22,081 nt of DNA from a virus (IMGVR_UViG_3300013125_000053:1-22081); one strand, 5' to 3'; shown: positions 1 to 7,352, counted from the first letter of the stretch. Translations and numbers: made by a program. The notes: a model not told the origin generated them from the sequence alone.

Positions 1-64
1 TCAAAGAGAGAAGATGGATATTGCCAATTCCATCATCAATACGGTTAAGGGGATTATCCCCTGT

Positions 65-89
65 GTGGGTTCGACTCCCATCTCGTGCA
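65..89 (+). other. tRNA/tmRNA-type T-arm (3' end of an unresolved tRNA-like RNA)
   Basis: GTGGG at 65-69 pairs with CCCAT at 77-81 around the loop TTCGACT, which is the classic T-arm. The next seven bases (82-88, CTCGTGC) stand where the 3' acceptor strand would be, with an A as discriminator at 89. Acceptor position 70 is T, as expected for alanine identity (tRNA-Ala or tmRNA). No CCA is encoded. The matching 5' acceptor strand is not found in positions 1-64, and no normal anticodon arm folds there. Instead there are two hairpins: GATGGA/TCCATC around 13-34 and AGGGG/CCCCT at 48-62. This suits the 3' part of a tmRNA or a phage tRNA starting before the window, or a tRNA 3' fragment left by integration. 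Which of these it is cannot be settled here. Confidence 0.4.
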
Positions 90-180
90 AAGTGAAAGGC
101 TTTGCCACCTCTTCCCTCTAGTAAGTAAAGCAATGTATAACATCGAACAATGAATAAAAAACAAAAATAGGCCTTCTTCT

Positions 181-513
181 ATGCCAGACTTAAATGAATT
201 GCTACAACAACTCGAACCCTACATTGTAGTTCGAGCCCAAAAGTCCAGTATTGCTGGTATGGACTGGGAAGACATTGCCCAGGAGCTTCGGATTGAGGTC
301 TGGAAAAAATACGACAAAATAATCAACGGTAAATCAAAGCCCACCACATTTACTTTTAAGTTGTTTCGCAACAAGGAGATCTCACTTTGGCGCAGATCAA
401 AACCAAAAATGGATTCAATCGAATGTTTGCTCACAGAGCCAGGAGAGTGCAGATTTGATTTGGACGTTCTAGAGTCAATTTGTAAATATGAGGATGAAAG
501 GGCGTGTAACTAG
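181..513 (+). CDS. Small sigma-70 region 2-like protein
   Basis: The product has 110 residues. Residues 28-45 (DWEDIAQELRIEVWKKYD) and 57-72 (F-T-F-K-L-F-R-N-K-E-I, then WRR) follow the region 2 pattern of sigma-70/ECF factors: an acidic DxEDxxQE helix, a VW-containing helix, then a basic helix ending in RR. No region 4 DNA-binding domain follows, so if this is a sigma factor it is a minimal, region-2-only one. The C-terminus is acidic and ends in Ala-Cys-Asn encoded by a motif repeated elsewhere in the window. It sits 3 bases before the small terminase gene. There is no clear Shine-Dalgarno sequence before the ATG. Alternatives are a DNA-binding packaging accessory protein or a degenerate sigma homologue without promoter activity. 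The resemblance was judged by eye only. Confidence 0.5.
   Translation: MPDLNELLQQLEPYIVVRAQKSSIAGMDWEDIAQELRIEVWKKYDKIINGKSKPTTFTFKLFRNKEISLWRRSKPKMDSIECLLTEPGECRFDLDVLESICKYEDERACN
502..513 (+). repeat. GCGTGTAACTA motif, copy 1
   Basis: This is one of four copies of an 11-base motif, here GCGTGTAACTAG. It overlaps the last four codons (Ala-Cys-Asn-stop) of the sigma-like gene and ends 3 bases before the small terminase start. TGTAACTA is close to the T4 late promoter element TATAAATA (6 of 8 positions). A promoter role is inference. Confidence 0.4.
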
Positions 514-516
514 AAT

Positions 517-921
517 ATGGCAACAATCAAACAAAAAAGAACGGTAGCAATACTCCTAGAAAACCCCAGAAAATCAGTCTCAAGCGCGATGAGGGAGGCT
601 GGTTATTCTTCGGAAACGGCGAAAGTTCCGAGTGATCTTACTAACTCCGCTGGCTGGGCTGAATTGATGGACAAGTTCTTGCCAGACGAGGAACTCATCA
701 GAGTTCACACTGAAGGACTGAGAGCGACCAAAAAACAGTATAACGGCAAGGAGACCGTAGAAGATCCCGACTATGCGATACGCGAGAGGTATCTTGAGCT
801 CGGCTACAAGGTTAAAAAGAAAATCAACAACAATCTTGAGCTTACCGGCAAAGACGGCAAGGATTTGAAGTTTGAGGTTGTATATACCAATGAGAATAAT
901 TCTACATCCGAAACAAAGTGA
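517..921 (+). CDS. terS: Terminase small subunit (TerS)
   Basis: The small terminase subunit recognises the phage packaging site and hands DNA to the large subunit. The protein has 134 residues, usual for the family. Residues 5-37 form a helix-turn-helix-like stretch with the typical 'SVSSAMREAGYSSETAK' pattern of phage TerS. A central helical oligomerisation region follows, with 'DPDYAIRERYLELGYKVKK' near residues 83-101; DPxxAxRxxYLEL is common in podovirus and siphovirus TerS. It lies between the sigma-like gene and the large terminase, and its last 32 bases overlap the large terminase start. The stop is TGA, which argues against TGA recoding. The assignment rests on both motifs and position. 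Confidence 0.8.
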   Translation: MATIKQKRTVAILLENPRKSVSSAMREAGYSSETAKVPSDLTNSAGWAELMDKFLPDEELIRVHTEGLRATKKQYNGKETVEDPDYAIRERYLELGYKVKKKINNNLELTGKDGKDLKFEVVYTNENNSTSETK

Positions 922-2170
922 AATTGCTCAATCCAAAGCGAGATTCAAAGTTGTTCGTTGCGGACGCAGATTCGGAAAAACTTATTTAGCTGTCACAATG
1001 CTGATTGCAAATGCAATGGAAACACCGGGAAAGTATTGGTTTATCGCTCCGTACTATGGTCAGGCTAAAGACATTGCTTGGCAGATGTTGAGTAAGTTCA
1101 TACCGGAGGGAGTAATCGCTTCAAAAAACGAAACGGAGCTTTCGGTCGAACTTCGCAATGGATCGTCAATAGTTTTGAAGGGGGCTGACAACCCCGACCG
1201 ATTAAAGGGTGTTGGGCTAAATGGCTGTATCCTTGACGAGTATGCGTTTATCAAACCGTTCGTCTGGGAAGAAGTGATCAGGCCGATGCTTTTTGACACT
1301 CAAGGCTGGGCGATGTTTATCTCTACTCCGCAAGGGTATAACCATTTCTACAGATTATGGGAGAGCACGTCCGGTAAGGCTGATTGGGAGAGATTCTACG
1401 CCACAACTTACGATAATCCTCACATCACCAAAGAAGAAATTGACGAGGCTAAAGCCTCGATGAGCGAAGAGAGATTTGCGCAAGAAATTATGGCCGACTT
1501 CGCTCAGTTTGAAGGGCAAATCTACAAGGACTTCCGCAGAGAGAGAAATGTAGTTAAATCCTTCGAAATACCGGCGAACTGGAACAGATACCGCACAATC
1601 GATCTGGGAGTGAATGATCCAACCGCTTGTCTTTGGATCGCTCAAGACGCTGATAAGAATGTCTATATCTACCGAGAATATTACGAGAGCAACCGAGCAA
1701 CCGAAGATCACGCTGAGGATATATGTTTTATGAGTTCAAAAGAAATTTATCGCGGGACGATTTTTGACCATCACGGCCTAGGAAAGCAGTTGATCATCGA
1801 TTATAACCGTCTGGGACTTAAAGGAACTGAACACAAAGAACATCGCATTATCTCTGGAATTACGAGAATACAGGAACTATTAAGATTAAATTCTGCTGGT
1901 AAGCCGCAACTGTTTGTTTTTGAAAATTGCCTCAACACAATATTTGAATTTGAGAACTACCAGTGGGATTTGAAGCGACAAAACAGAGAGTTAAATTCTG
2001 GTGAAAAACCACTCGACTATGCTAATCATTGTTTGGACGCATTAAAAAACTGGGCAATGACTTACTACTACACTAAAACCCCGACAGATTCAGAGATTAA
2101 AGAGCGTCGAGAACGCCGAGAGACGAGAAAGGCTAATATATATAAAGTCAGTAGTCTCACCGGATATTAA
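890..2170 (+). CDS. terL: Terminase large subunit (TerL), ATPase and nuclease
   Basis: This is the packaging motor, which cuts concatemeric DNA and drives it through the portal. The N-terminal ATPase shows a Walker A GRRFGKT at residues 25-31 and a Walker B CILDE with D116 and E117, followed by a 'FISTPQGYNHFY' coupling motif. The C-terminal RNase H-like nuclease has D238 (TIDLGVNDPTA), D293 (IFDHHG) and D383 (HCLDALKNW), the expected acidic triad. The length, 426 residues, is normal. I chose the ATG at 890 because a GAGG lies 9-12 bases upstream and homologues begin close to the 'HPKQ' stretch; a TTG at 872 would add six residues. The frame overlaps terS by 32 bases. A copy of the GCGTGTAACTAG motif starts 2 bases after the stop. 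Confidence 0.93.
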   Translation: MRIILHPKQSEIAQSKARFKVVRCGRRFGKTYLAVTMLIANAMETPGKYWFIAPYYGQAKDIAWQMLSKFIPEGVIASKNETELSVELRNGSSIVLKGADNPDRLKGVGLNGCILDEYAFIKPFVWEEVIRPMLFDTQGWAMFISTPQGYNHFYRLWESTSGKADWERFYATTYDNPHITKEEIDEAKASMSEERFAQEIMADFAQFEGQIYKDFRRERNVVKSFEIPANWNRYRTIDLGVNDPTACLWIAQDADKNVYIYREYYESNRATEDHAEDICFMSSKEIYRGTIFDHHGLGKQLIIDYNRLGLKGTEHKEHRIISGITRIQELLRLNSAGKPQLFVFENCLNTIFEFENYQWDLKRQNRELNSGEKPLDYANHCLDALKNWAMTYYYTKTPTDSEIKERRERRETRKANIYKVSSLTGY

Positions 2171-2172
2171 AA

Positions 2173-2184
2173 GCGTGTAACTAG
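2173..2184 (+). repeat. GCGTGTAACTA motif, copy 2
   Basis: This copy lies outside any reading frame, directly after the terL stop and 37 bases before the portal start. Being non-coding while identical to the coding copies, it argues for a function at the DNA or RNA level. A leader carrying an ACAGGCC element follows, as in copy 4. Confidence 0.4.
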
Positions 2185-2197
2185 ATAACAGCATTAA

Positions 2198-2213
2198 CCA
2201 ACAGGCCAGTTGG
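2198..2213 (+). promoter_or_regulatory. Small hairpin with CAGGCCAG element before the portal start
   Basis: CCAAC at 2198-2202 pairs with GTTGG at 2209-2213 around the loop AGGCCA. It lies 7 bases upstream of the GTG start of the portal gene, where a ribosome would bind. The octamer CAGGCCAG (2202-2209) recurs before two other genes at a similar distance. An effect on translation is inference. Confidence 0.3.
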
Positions 2214-2220
2214 GAATTAA

Positions 2221-4377
2221 GTGAAGAATGATCTTGAGATCAAAGAACCAGAACTAACCTACAATCCTTCAAAAGCAGACAAAAAAGTCCTTGATTATGT
2301 TCGAGACCGAATTTATGATATGAATTTGACTCGACAAAATCATAATCTCGAAACCGATTGGGACAAATGGACTAAACAGTGCGAACCAAGCGAAGCGGAG
2401 AGAGGGACTGACCTACACATCAAGAACCCGTCAAAAATAAAGAAGTCTCTCACTCGTGAGGCTGTTTTTGGCATTTTGGCGATGACGGTGTCTAGGAACA
2501 ACGAAGTTCAGCTCATTATGCAGTCTGAGAACGACAATAAGTTGGCTCCAGTATTTCAGAAACTATCTGACCATCTCTCTTATGTTTCGAAAGAAACTGT
2601 AATCAAACTTAAAAACTATCTTACAACTATTATGTTGGGCACTGGTGTCAGAAAGAGAATATATCGCTGCGACACCAGAAAGATTAAAGAGATCATCAGT
2701 TATGATCCCGAAACAGAGAATATTGAATACAAGGAAACCACAGTCAAGGACTATGATGACGCTGATTTAATTGATGTTGATCCCCGAATGTTCTACTGGG
2801 ACGAGAGAGCAACTTCACACGATGATATGCGCTACTGTGCCGAGCGCAAGATTGTCCCTTATTCCTCGTTTTTAGCTGAATATCCAATTGAAAAATATCC
2901 TAATTCTAAATACGTCCAGGCGGGAAGTTGGATTTGGGGAACACAAGATGAGAAGCGCCAAGAGCCGATCTTTACCAATATTGGTCAGAATGATGTCGAG
3001 GTTTGGGAATTTTGGCATAAGGTCAAGGATATGAGAGTTCTGATCGCCAATGGAGTTTTACTTCAAAATATTCCAATCCCCTATCGCCATAAGCAATTGC
3101 CCTACACAATCTCGGTCTTCCAGACGAGGGATGCTAAGCGTCTTGATGGTATTGGTATTCCTGAATTAGTTGAACACGATCAAGCGCTCTTGGATACACT
3201 CCTTAACCTCACCGTGGACTGGATGAAGTTAATGCTCAATAAACCGATTTTAGAGTCATCCGGTGACGAAATGGAGGGCGAGGGCGATGTGATCGAATTA
3301 GAAGCTGGTAAGAGAATCACCGTCTCCGATGTCAATAATTTTAAGTTCTTCGATATCCCTAATATTGATCAGTCGATCTTTGAAGGAATCGACAAAGTCG
3401 AACAGAACGCCAAAAAGAAAGTCGGTGTTGATGATCCGATGTTCGGAGTCAAGACTGGCGGCACAGCAACTGAAAACGCTATCGCCGCTCAAGCAACTAA
3501 GCAAAAAATTGATCTCTTTTTCAAGCTCCTCGAAGAGGATGTTGATGTTCGTGATGAGTGGTTGAAGTTAAATATCATCCAGCAGTTCTACTCACAACCA
3601 GAAAAAATGAATCCGATTTTAGGTGAGGATGGTAAACAGATGATGGATGAGAACAATCAGCCGATGATGGAGCCGCAATACCGTTCTCTGCCGATTGGAC
3701 TCAAGCAAGGTGAGAATGAGTTTGGCGAGACAGAATTTAGCGAGAAAATGGGCGCTTACTTTACCCTCTCGCCCGAAGCTCTTGGCGTGAAAGATGATAA
3801 ATTTGCTCAATTCACTGTCCGAGTGGCTTCACGCTCAACACTGCCAATCTCTAAGGAACTCCGACAGCAAAAATGGAATGAATTTTTGAAAACGATTAAC
3901 TCGATACCAGAGTTTGTCCAATTAGCCGACTGGAAAAAACTGTGGCAAAAGACGGGAGAAATAAACGAGTTTGATGCTGAAGAGTTTAGCGCCGAACCTA
4001 TTGAGGACAACTTAACAAAACTGGCAGAAGAAGAAAACTCAAGAATGATGAATGGCGAGAATATCCCAGCAACTCAGGGATCCAATGAACAGCACACCGC
4101 TATCCATATAGCTTTGGCTGACTCAACTGACTTTGACCAACTCTCCCCAGAAATACAGCAAGTCATAGTCAAACACGCTCAAGGAGAAGTGGCTGAACAG
4201 CGAATGAATGAGGGTCAGCAGACACTTCAAGCCGCACAAAATATGAATATGCAGAAAAATATGGACAACGAAAAATTTAATCAGCAGATGGCGCTTAAAG
4301 GTGCGCCACAGGCAACCCCGTCAGTAGCACAGACTGCCTCGGCCGGTGTGCCTGTAAATATTGGTAAAGGAGTTTAA
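2221..4377 (+). CDS. Portal protein
   Basis: This is the dodecameric ring at one capsid vertex through which DNA enters and leaves and to which the tail attaches. At 718 residues it has the size of large portals of the podovirus type. Visible signs are an N-terminal charged helical region, a 'DVDPRMFYWDERA' stretch near residues 185-200 typical of portal wing domains, a central helical stem, and the 'GTATENAIAAQATKQK' motif near residues 415-430 seen in many portals. The C-terminal ~80 residues are rich in Gln and Met, suiting a barrel-like helix. It starts with GTG behind a poor Shine-Dalgarno sequence and a small hairpin. Its stop overlaps the next start (TAATG), so it is probably translationally coupled to the GroES-like gene. 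Position after terL supports the call. Confidence 0.85.
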   Translation: MKNDLEIKEPELTYNPSKADKKVLDYVRDRIYDMNLTRQNHNLETDWDKWTKQCEPSEAERGTDLHIKNPSKIKKSLTREAVFGILAMTVSRNNEVQLIMQSENDNKLAPVFQKLSDHLSYVSKETVIKLKNYLTTIMLGTGVRKRIYRCDTRKIKEIISYDPETENIEYKETTVKDYDDADLIDVDPRMFYWDERATSHDDMRYCAERKIVPYSSFLAEYPIEKYPNSKYVQAGSWIWGTQDEKRQEPIFTNIGQNDVEVWEFWHKVKDMRVLIANGVLLQNIPIPYRHKQLPYTISVFQTRDAKRLDGIGIPELVEHDQALLDTLLNLTVDWMKLMLNKPILESSGDEMEGEGDVIELEAGKRITVSDVNNFKFFDIPNIDQSIFEGIDKVEQNAKKKVGVDDPMFGVKTGGTATENAIAAQATKQKIDLFFKLLEEDVDVRDEWLKLNIIQQFYSQPEKMNPILGEDGKQMMDENNQPMMEPQYRSLPIGLKQGENEFGETEFSEKMGAYFTLSPEALGVKDDKFAQFTVRVASRSTLPISKELRQQKWNEFLKTINSIPEFVQLADWKKLWQKTGEINEFDAEEFSAEPIEDNLTKLAEEENSRMMNGENIPATQGSNEQHTAIHIALADSTDFDQLSPEIQQVIVKHAQGEVAEQRMNEGQQTLQAAQNMNMQKNMDNEKFNQQMALKGAPQATPSVAQTASAGVPVNIGKGV

Positions 4378-4676
4378 TGTTTCAGGCCACAACAGGCAAT
4401 TTGATCCTAAAACCAACCGAAAAAGAAATTAAGACCGAATCAGGGCTGTTCATCGCTAGTGATTCAGCCGAAATCTCTCGTTCGATCCGAGGCGAGGTAA
4501 TTGCGACCGGCGGCAAGAAGGTTCTAGGAAATCAAATTGTAAATATGGAAGCAAAAGTTGGTGACACCGTGCTTTTTGACACATATAAATCATCAGAACT
4601 TACTTTTGAGGGGAAAGTTTATTACAAGATCGAAGAAGATAAAATCTTCGGGATCATACTAAAAGCGTGTAACTAA
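4377..4676 (+). CDS. GroES-like co-chaperonin (Cpn10)
   Basis: The 99-residue protein matches the Cpn10 pattern along its whole length. The N-terminal strand is 'NLILKPTEKE', in place of the usual 'DRVIVKR'. The mobile loop spans about residues 16-38, with S22-G23-L24-F25-I26 in place of GG-IVL, the hydrophobic tripeptide that docks on GroEL. Then come 'RGEVIATGG' (38-46), 'VGDTVLFDTYKSSEL' and a C-terminal 'YYKIEEDKIFGII' strand. The likely role is to form a folding chamber with host GroEL for a bulky phage protein such as the capsid protein, as T4 gp31 does. It sits between portal and scaffold, with AAAGGAG 5 bases before the ATG. Partner specificity is inference. Confidence 0.85.
   Translation: MFQATTGNLILKPTEKEIKTESGLFIASDSAEISRSIRGEVIATGGKKVLGNQIVNMEAKVGDTVLFDTYKSSELTFEGKVYYKIEEDKIFGIILKACN
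4665..4675 (+). repeat. GCGTGTAACTA motif, copy 3
   Basis: This copy encodes the Ala-Cys-Asn end and the start of the stop codon of the GroES-like gene and lies 2 bases before the next ATG. The flanking AAAA before the motif is shared with copies 2 and 4. Confidence 0.4.
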
Positions 4677-4677
4677 T

Positions 4678-4944
4678 ATGAGCTACTCAAAAAGACAACT
4701 TGAGGATTTGGAATCGCTCCAAAGTCACAGGGGTTATGCCGTTTTATTACTAGAGCGGGAGAGAGTAGCGAAGCAGACATTAGTCAAGAATTCGCAGGCT
4801 AAAAATCGTGACCTTGTCTCTAAGGAGACAATCATTCACGAATCTGCAATCGAACAAATAAGAGAGAACAACGGTTTTTTGGCTGGAATAGACTCGATGA
4901 TTAAGTTGGTCGAGACAGCCAGAGAAAAAAGATTAAAACAATAG
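4678..4944 (+). CDS. Small helical protein of unknown function
   Basis: The 88-residue product is not recognised. It is predicted by eye to be almost wholly alpha-helical and highly charged, with hydrophobic positions at coiled-coil spacing (LEDLESLQSHRGYAVLLLE, then IRENNGFLAGIDSMIKLVE). Small helical proteins of this kind are common just after the portal in short-tailed phages, but no function follows from that. It starts one base after the GroES-like stop with no Shine-Dalgarno sequence of its own apart from the upstream coding sequence, so it probably depends on translational coupling. The stop is TAG, directly followed by a large hairpin. Confidence 0.65.
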   Translation: MSYSKRQLEDLESLQSHRGYAVLLLERERVAKQTLVKNSQAKNRDLVSKETIIHESAIEQIRENNGFLAGIDSMIKLVETAREKRLKQ

Positions 4945-5000
4945 GATGTTTGGAGTTTCGGTTGATTTCGGGCCTGTTTTCAACCGAAGCACTGAACATC
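4945..5000 (+). promoter_or_regulatory. Long RNA hairpin between packaging and capsid genes
   Basis: A perfect 9-base inverted repeat, TTCGGTTGA (4957-4965) and TCAACCGAA (4980-4988), is nested within AGT/ACT and GATGTT/AACATC (4945-4950 and 4995-5000). The whole forms a stem of about 18 pairs with small internal loops and a 14-base apical loop. There is no T-run after it, so it is not a normal intrinsic terminator. It could be an RNase III-type processing site, an mRNA stabiliser or a protein-binding site separating the two gene blocks. Confidence 0.5.
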
Positions 5001-5012
5001 TTAAAAGGCTCC

Positions 5013-5041
5013 TTGACAATTAAATAAAGTTAAAAAACAAT
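5013..5041 (+). promoter_or_regulatory. Sigma-70-type promoter for the capsid genes
   Basis: A perfect -35 box, TTGACA (5013-5018), is followed by a 17-base AT-rich spacer and AACAAT (5036-5041), which matches four of six -10 positions. It lies about 60 bases before the scaffold gene and just after the hairpin. Host RNA polymerase could use it to boost scaffold and capsid expression. It has not been tested; the weak -10 box is the main doubt. Confidence 0.45.
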
Positions 5042-5103
5042 CTTTGACCGCAAAATTTAGTATTTATGCCTAACTCCACAAGGACTGGCAGTAAAGGATT
5101 CAA

Positions 5104-5883
5104 ATGGACAAAACCACTCCAACTTCTCCCGTCTCAGGCACAGGAGAATCGAGCGCAACCGGCGACAACGGTGAACTTGAGAACGATACTCAAGGTCAAA
5201 ACGAAGGCGATGACGATCAAACGGATGTCTCGGACTACTTAGGCTCAGAGGACGATAACACATCTAAAATAGAGGAAGACGGTAGCTTCAAAAAGCGCTA
5301 CGCTGATTCTTCGAGAGAAGCCCAACGCCTTGCAAAAGAAGTCGAGGCAAAACAGAAAGAAATTGACGATTGGGTTCAGTTTGTCGAGTCTGACCCAGAG
5401 CTTGCAGAAGCCGTCAAAAATAAAACCGGCAAACCGTTTGGTAAGGAAGTAGAGAAGTTGACCCAGCTTGAAACACGGCTGGCTAACATCGAAAAAAAAG
5501 AACGAGAATTGACGATCAAATCATTTGAATCTGACAAAAAAGCTCTTGGTTTCGTCTTTAATCATGATGTTAGAAGGCAAATTGGTGAGATCGCAAAAAA
5601 CTTGGAAAGCGTAGATGTCCCATACGAGGAAGCCCTTGAAATTGCCTATATCCGTCTAAACAAAACCGGAATAGTCAAACAAGCGACTGAATCTGGTAAA
5701 AAACAAGCATTTGCTCAATCCAAAGTCAACTCTGAAGCTACCTACACTACTTCAAACAGTGCCCAAAATGGAACGCAATCCTTTAATCTCTCCAAAGAAG
5801 AACAGGAATATATTAAAAATATGCCTGGTACTCCCGAAGAGAAGAAAAGGTTTATCGAATTTCACAAAAGTAAACAAATTTAA
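5104..5883 (+). CDS. Scaffolding protein
   Basis: The 259-residue protein has the usual scaffold build. Residues 1-60 are acidic and low-complexity (Gly, Ser, Asp, Glu). Residues about 65-150 form a long charged helix or coiled coil ('SREAQRLAKEVEAKQKEIDDW', then 'LTQLETRLANIEKKERELT'). The C-terminus is basic and helical ('TPEEKKRFIEFHKSKQ'); in known scaffolds this end binds the capsid protein. It lies just before the cement-like and capsid genes, the standard place. AAAGGA lies 5 bases before the ATG. No capsid protease motif was seen in it or nearby, so the scaffold probably leaves or is degraded by other means. Assignment by build and position, not by sequence motif. Confidence 0.72.
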   Translation: MDKTTPTSPVSGTGESSATGDNGELENDTQGQNEGDDDQTDVSDYLGSEDDNTSKIEEDGSFKKRYADSSREAQRLAKEVEAKQKEIDDWVQFVESDPELAEAVKNKTGKPFGKEVEKLTQLETRLANIEKKERELTIKSFESDKKALGFVFNHDVRRQIGEIAKNLESVDVPYEEALEIAYIRLNKTGIVKQATESGKKQAFAQSKVNSEATYTTSNSAQNGTQSFNLSKEEQEYIKNMPGTPEEKKRFIEFHKSKQI

Positions 5884-5898
5884 TAGAAAGTGACTACT

Positions 5899-6354
5899 AT
5901 GAGCGTATATGGATTTAAAGTTCACAAGCTCAATGGATTTACCGAAAGCATCGAAAAAGTCGTCAAAAGCGGCTCAACCATCACCAAGGGCGATCCAATT
6001 TCCCTTGAGGATGACACTGCTATTGTCACCACGGCTGCTTTGCCAATTCTTGGAACATACCAAGGCGTTGACACTGTTGTTGGTGACGGGGCAGAGAAAA
6101 TTTCAATCCTTTGCGGTTCTGATATTGAGTATATCGTTGATAATGACAACGATACCAACACATTTGCTGGCGCAGGTTATGGCGCAGGCAAAGCATACAA
6201 CATTACAGGCACGACTGGCGCTGTATTGGTCGATACAAGTTCCGCCTCCGCAACGACTGCCGCTTTGAATCTGGTCTGCGTTAATGAAGCACCAGACACC
6301 TCAGATACTTCTCGCGGTGTTTTCAAAGTTAATAAGGCCAACTCACAGTATTAA
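5899..6354 (+). CDS. Capsid cement/decoration-like protein
   Basis: The 151-residue protein is rich in Thr, Ser, Gly, Ala and Asp and is predicted to be all beta. The 'TITKGDPISLED' stretch, a middle 'PILGTYQGVDTVVGDG' and a late 'ALNLVCVNEA' recall the small beta-barrel cement proteins (DUF2190 type) that brace HK97-type capsids. Its place directly before the major capsid gene supports this. I prefer the ATG at 5899: the upstream GAAAGTGA is a fair Shine-Dalgarno match at the right distance, and the same TAGAAAGTGA arrangement precedes the ATG of the capsid gene. A GTG at 5890 would add three residues. Other small beta-rich head proteins remain possible. Confidence 0.55.
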   Translation: MSVYGFKVHKLNGFTESIEKVVKSGSTITKGDPISLEDDTAIVTTAALPILGTYQGVDTVVGDGAEKISILCGSDIEYIVDNDNDTNTFAGAGYGAGKAYNITGTTGAVLVDTSSASATTAALNLVCVNEAPDTSDTSRGVFKVNKANSQY

Positions 6355-6373
6355 ACTGTAGAAAGTGAACAAA

Positions 6374-7339
6374 ATGCCTTCAGGAATAATGACACGAGCC
6401 CAGTTCACCGATTTAGACGATTCGAATTTCCGAAAAATCTACTCCGATGAATATGGTAAATACAAAACATATTACGAGAAAGTCTTTCAGTTGAAAGACT
6501 CCGACCGTAATGAAGAAAAATACTCTGGTGTGGCTGGTCACGGGTTAATGCAACCAATCGAGGAGAACGGCACAGCCGATGTTGATTCACGCATTCCCGA
6601 ATTTGACATCACCTTGGTCAACCAGTCTTACTCTCTCTCAGCTCAAATTTCTTACGAGAGATTTAAGGACGACAGATTTGGTGAAATTAGAAAAGAAGCC
6701 TCAATCTTGGGTGAATCAGCTAAAAAGACACCTGATGTCTATGCCGCTGACGCTCTCAAGCGTGGTTTCTTGACAACTGATCGTTTTGGCAACTCACAAC
6801 TTGCGGCTGATGGAGTTCGATTCTTCTCGACTCAGCATCTAAAATCAACGGTTGACTCAACTGTCAAATCCAATGCTTCGGCGACTGGTTTAACACTGAC
6901 AGAGGACAACCTTGAAACTGCTCTTGTTGCAGTTCGTGAGCAATTAAACGAACAGGGACAGATTGCTAACTGTGAAGCCAAAATTCTAGTGGTTCCACCA
7001 AAGCTTCGCAAACCGGCAACGATCATTACTGAATCTGATAAACGACCAGATACGGCTGACAACGATATTAACATCTACAAAGGTGGTTCGTTGACTGTTA
7101 TCGAGTGGCCAGAGCTTGGTGCCGCCGCTGGTGGTTCAGACACAGCTTGGTTCTTGATCGATCCGGAAAAAGCCAAACTGATCTTTCAGTGGAGAGAACA
7201 GCCCAATGTCTTTGACGTCGAGTTTAAGAGAAACCCTTACCGCTATGTTTATGACTGTTTTGCTCGTTGGAGCTACGGTATGCAAAACTTCCGCGGTGTG
7301 TGGGGTTCAAAGGGCGATGGTCAAGTTTACAGTTCTTAA
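6374..7339 (+). CDS. Major capsid protein (HK97 fold)
   Basis: The 321-residue protein is the main shell subunit. Signs of the HK97 fold are a helical N-arm, then 'YSLSAQISYERFKDDRF' and the spine-helix region up to 'DALKRGF', the 'DGVRFFSTQHL' motif common in this capsid group (about residues 145-155), the strand 'AKILVVPPKLRKPA', and a C-terminal 'WREQPNVFDVEFKRNPYRYVYDCFARWSYG' P-domain end, where Tyr/Arg/Trp-rich strands are typical. The gene follows scaffold and cement genes and is closed by a GC-rich hairpin. The ATG at 6374 follows GAAAGTGA at 6361-6368; a GTG at 6365 would add three residues. There is no separate protease-like or delta domain. Confidence 0.85.
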   Translation: MPSGIMTRAQFTDLDDSNFRKIYSDEYGKYKTYYEKVFQLKDSDRNEEKYSGVAGHGLMQPIEENGTADVDSRIPEFDITLVNQSYSLSAQISYERFKDDRFGEIRKEASILGESAKKTPDVYAADALKRGFLTTDRFGNSQLAADGVRFFSTQHLKSTVDSTVKSNASATGLTLTEDNLETALVAVREQLNEQGQIANCEAKILVVPPKLRKPATIITESDKRPDTADNDINIYKGGSLTVIEWPELGAAAGGSDTAWFLIDPEKAKLIFQWREQPNVFDVEFKRNPYRYVYDCFARWSYGMQNFRGVWGSKGDGQVYSS

Positions 7340-7352
7340 TAATTAAAGGCTT

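Noticed and set aside
1-92. Complete tRNA gene
   Set aside because: No 5' acceptor strand or seven-base anticodon loop with T33 could be folded in positions 1-64, for either short or long variable arms.
136-141. TATAAC as the -10 box of a promoter for the first gene
   Set aside because: No acceptable -35 box lies 15-19 bases upstream; a -10-like hexamer alone is common in AT-rich sequence.
4630-4652. Hairpin GAAGAT/ATCTTC inside the GroES-like gene
   Set aside because: Short, coding, without a T-run; probably chance from the Glu-Asp-Lys-Ile codons.
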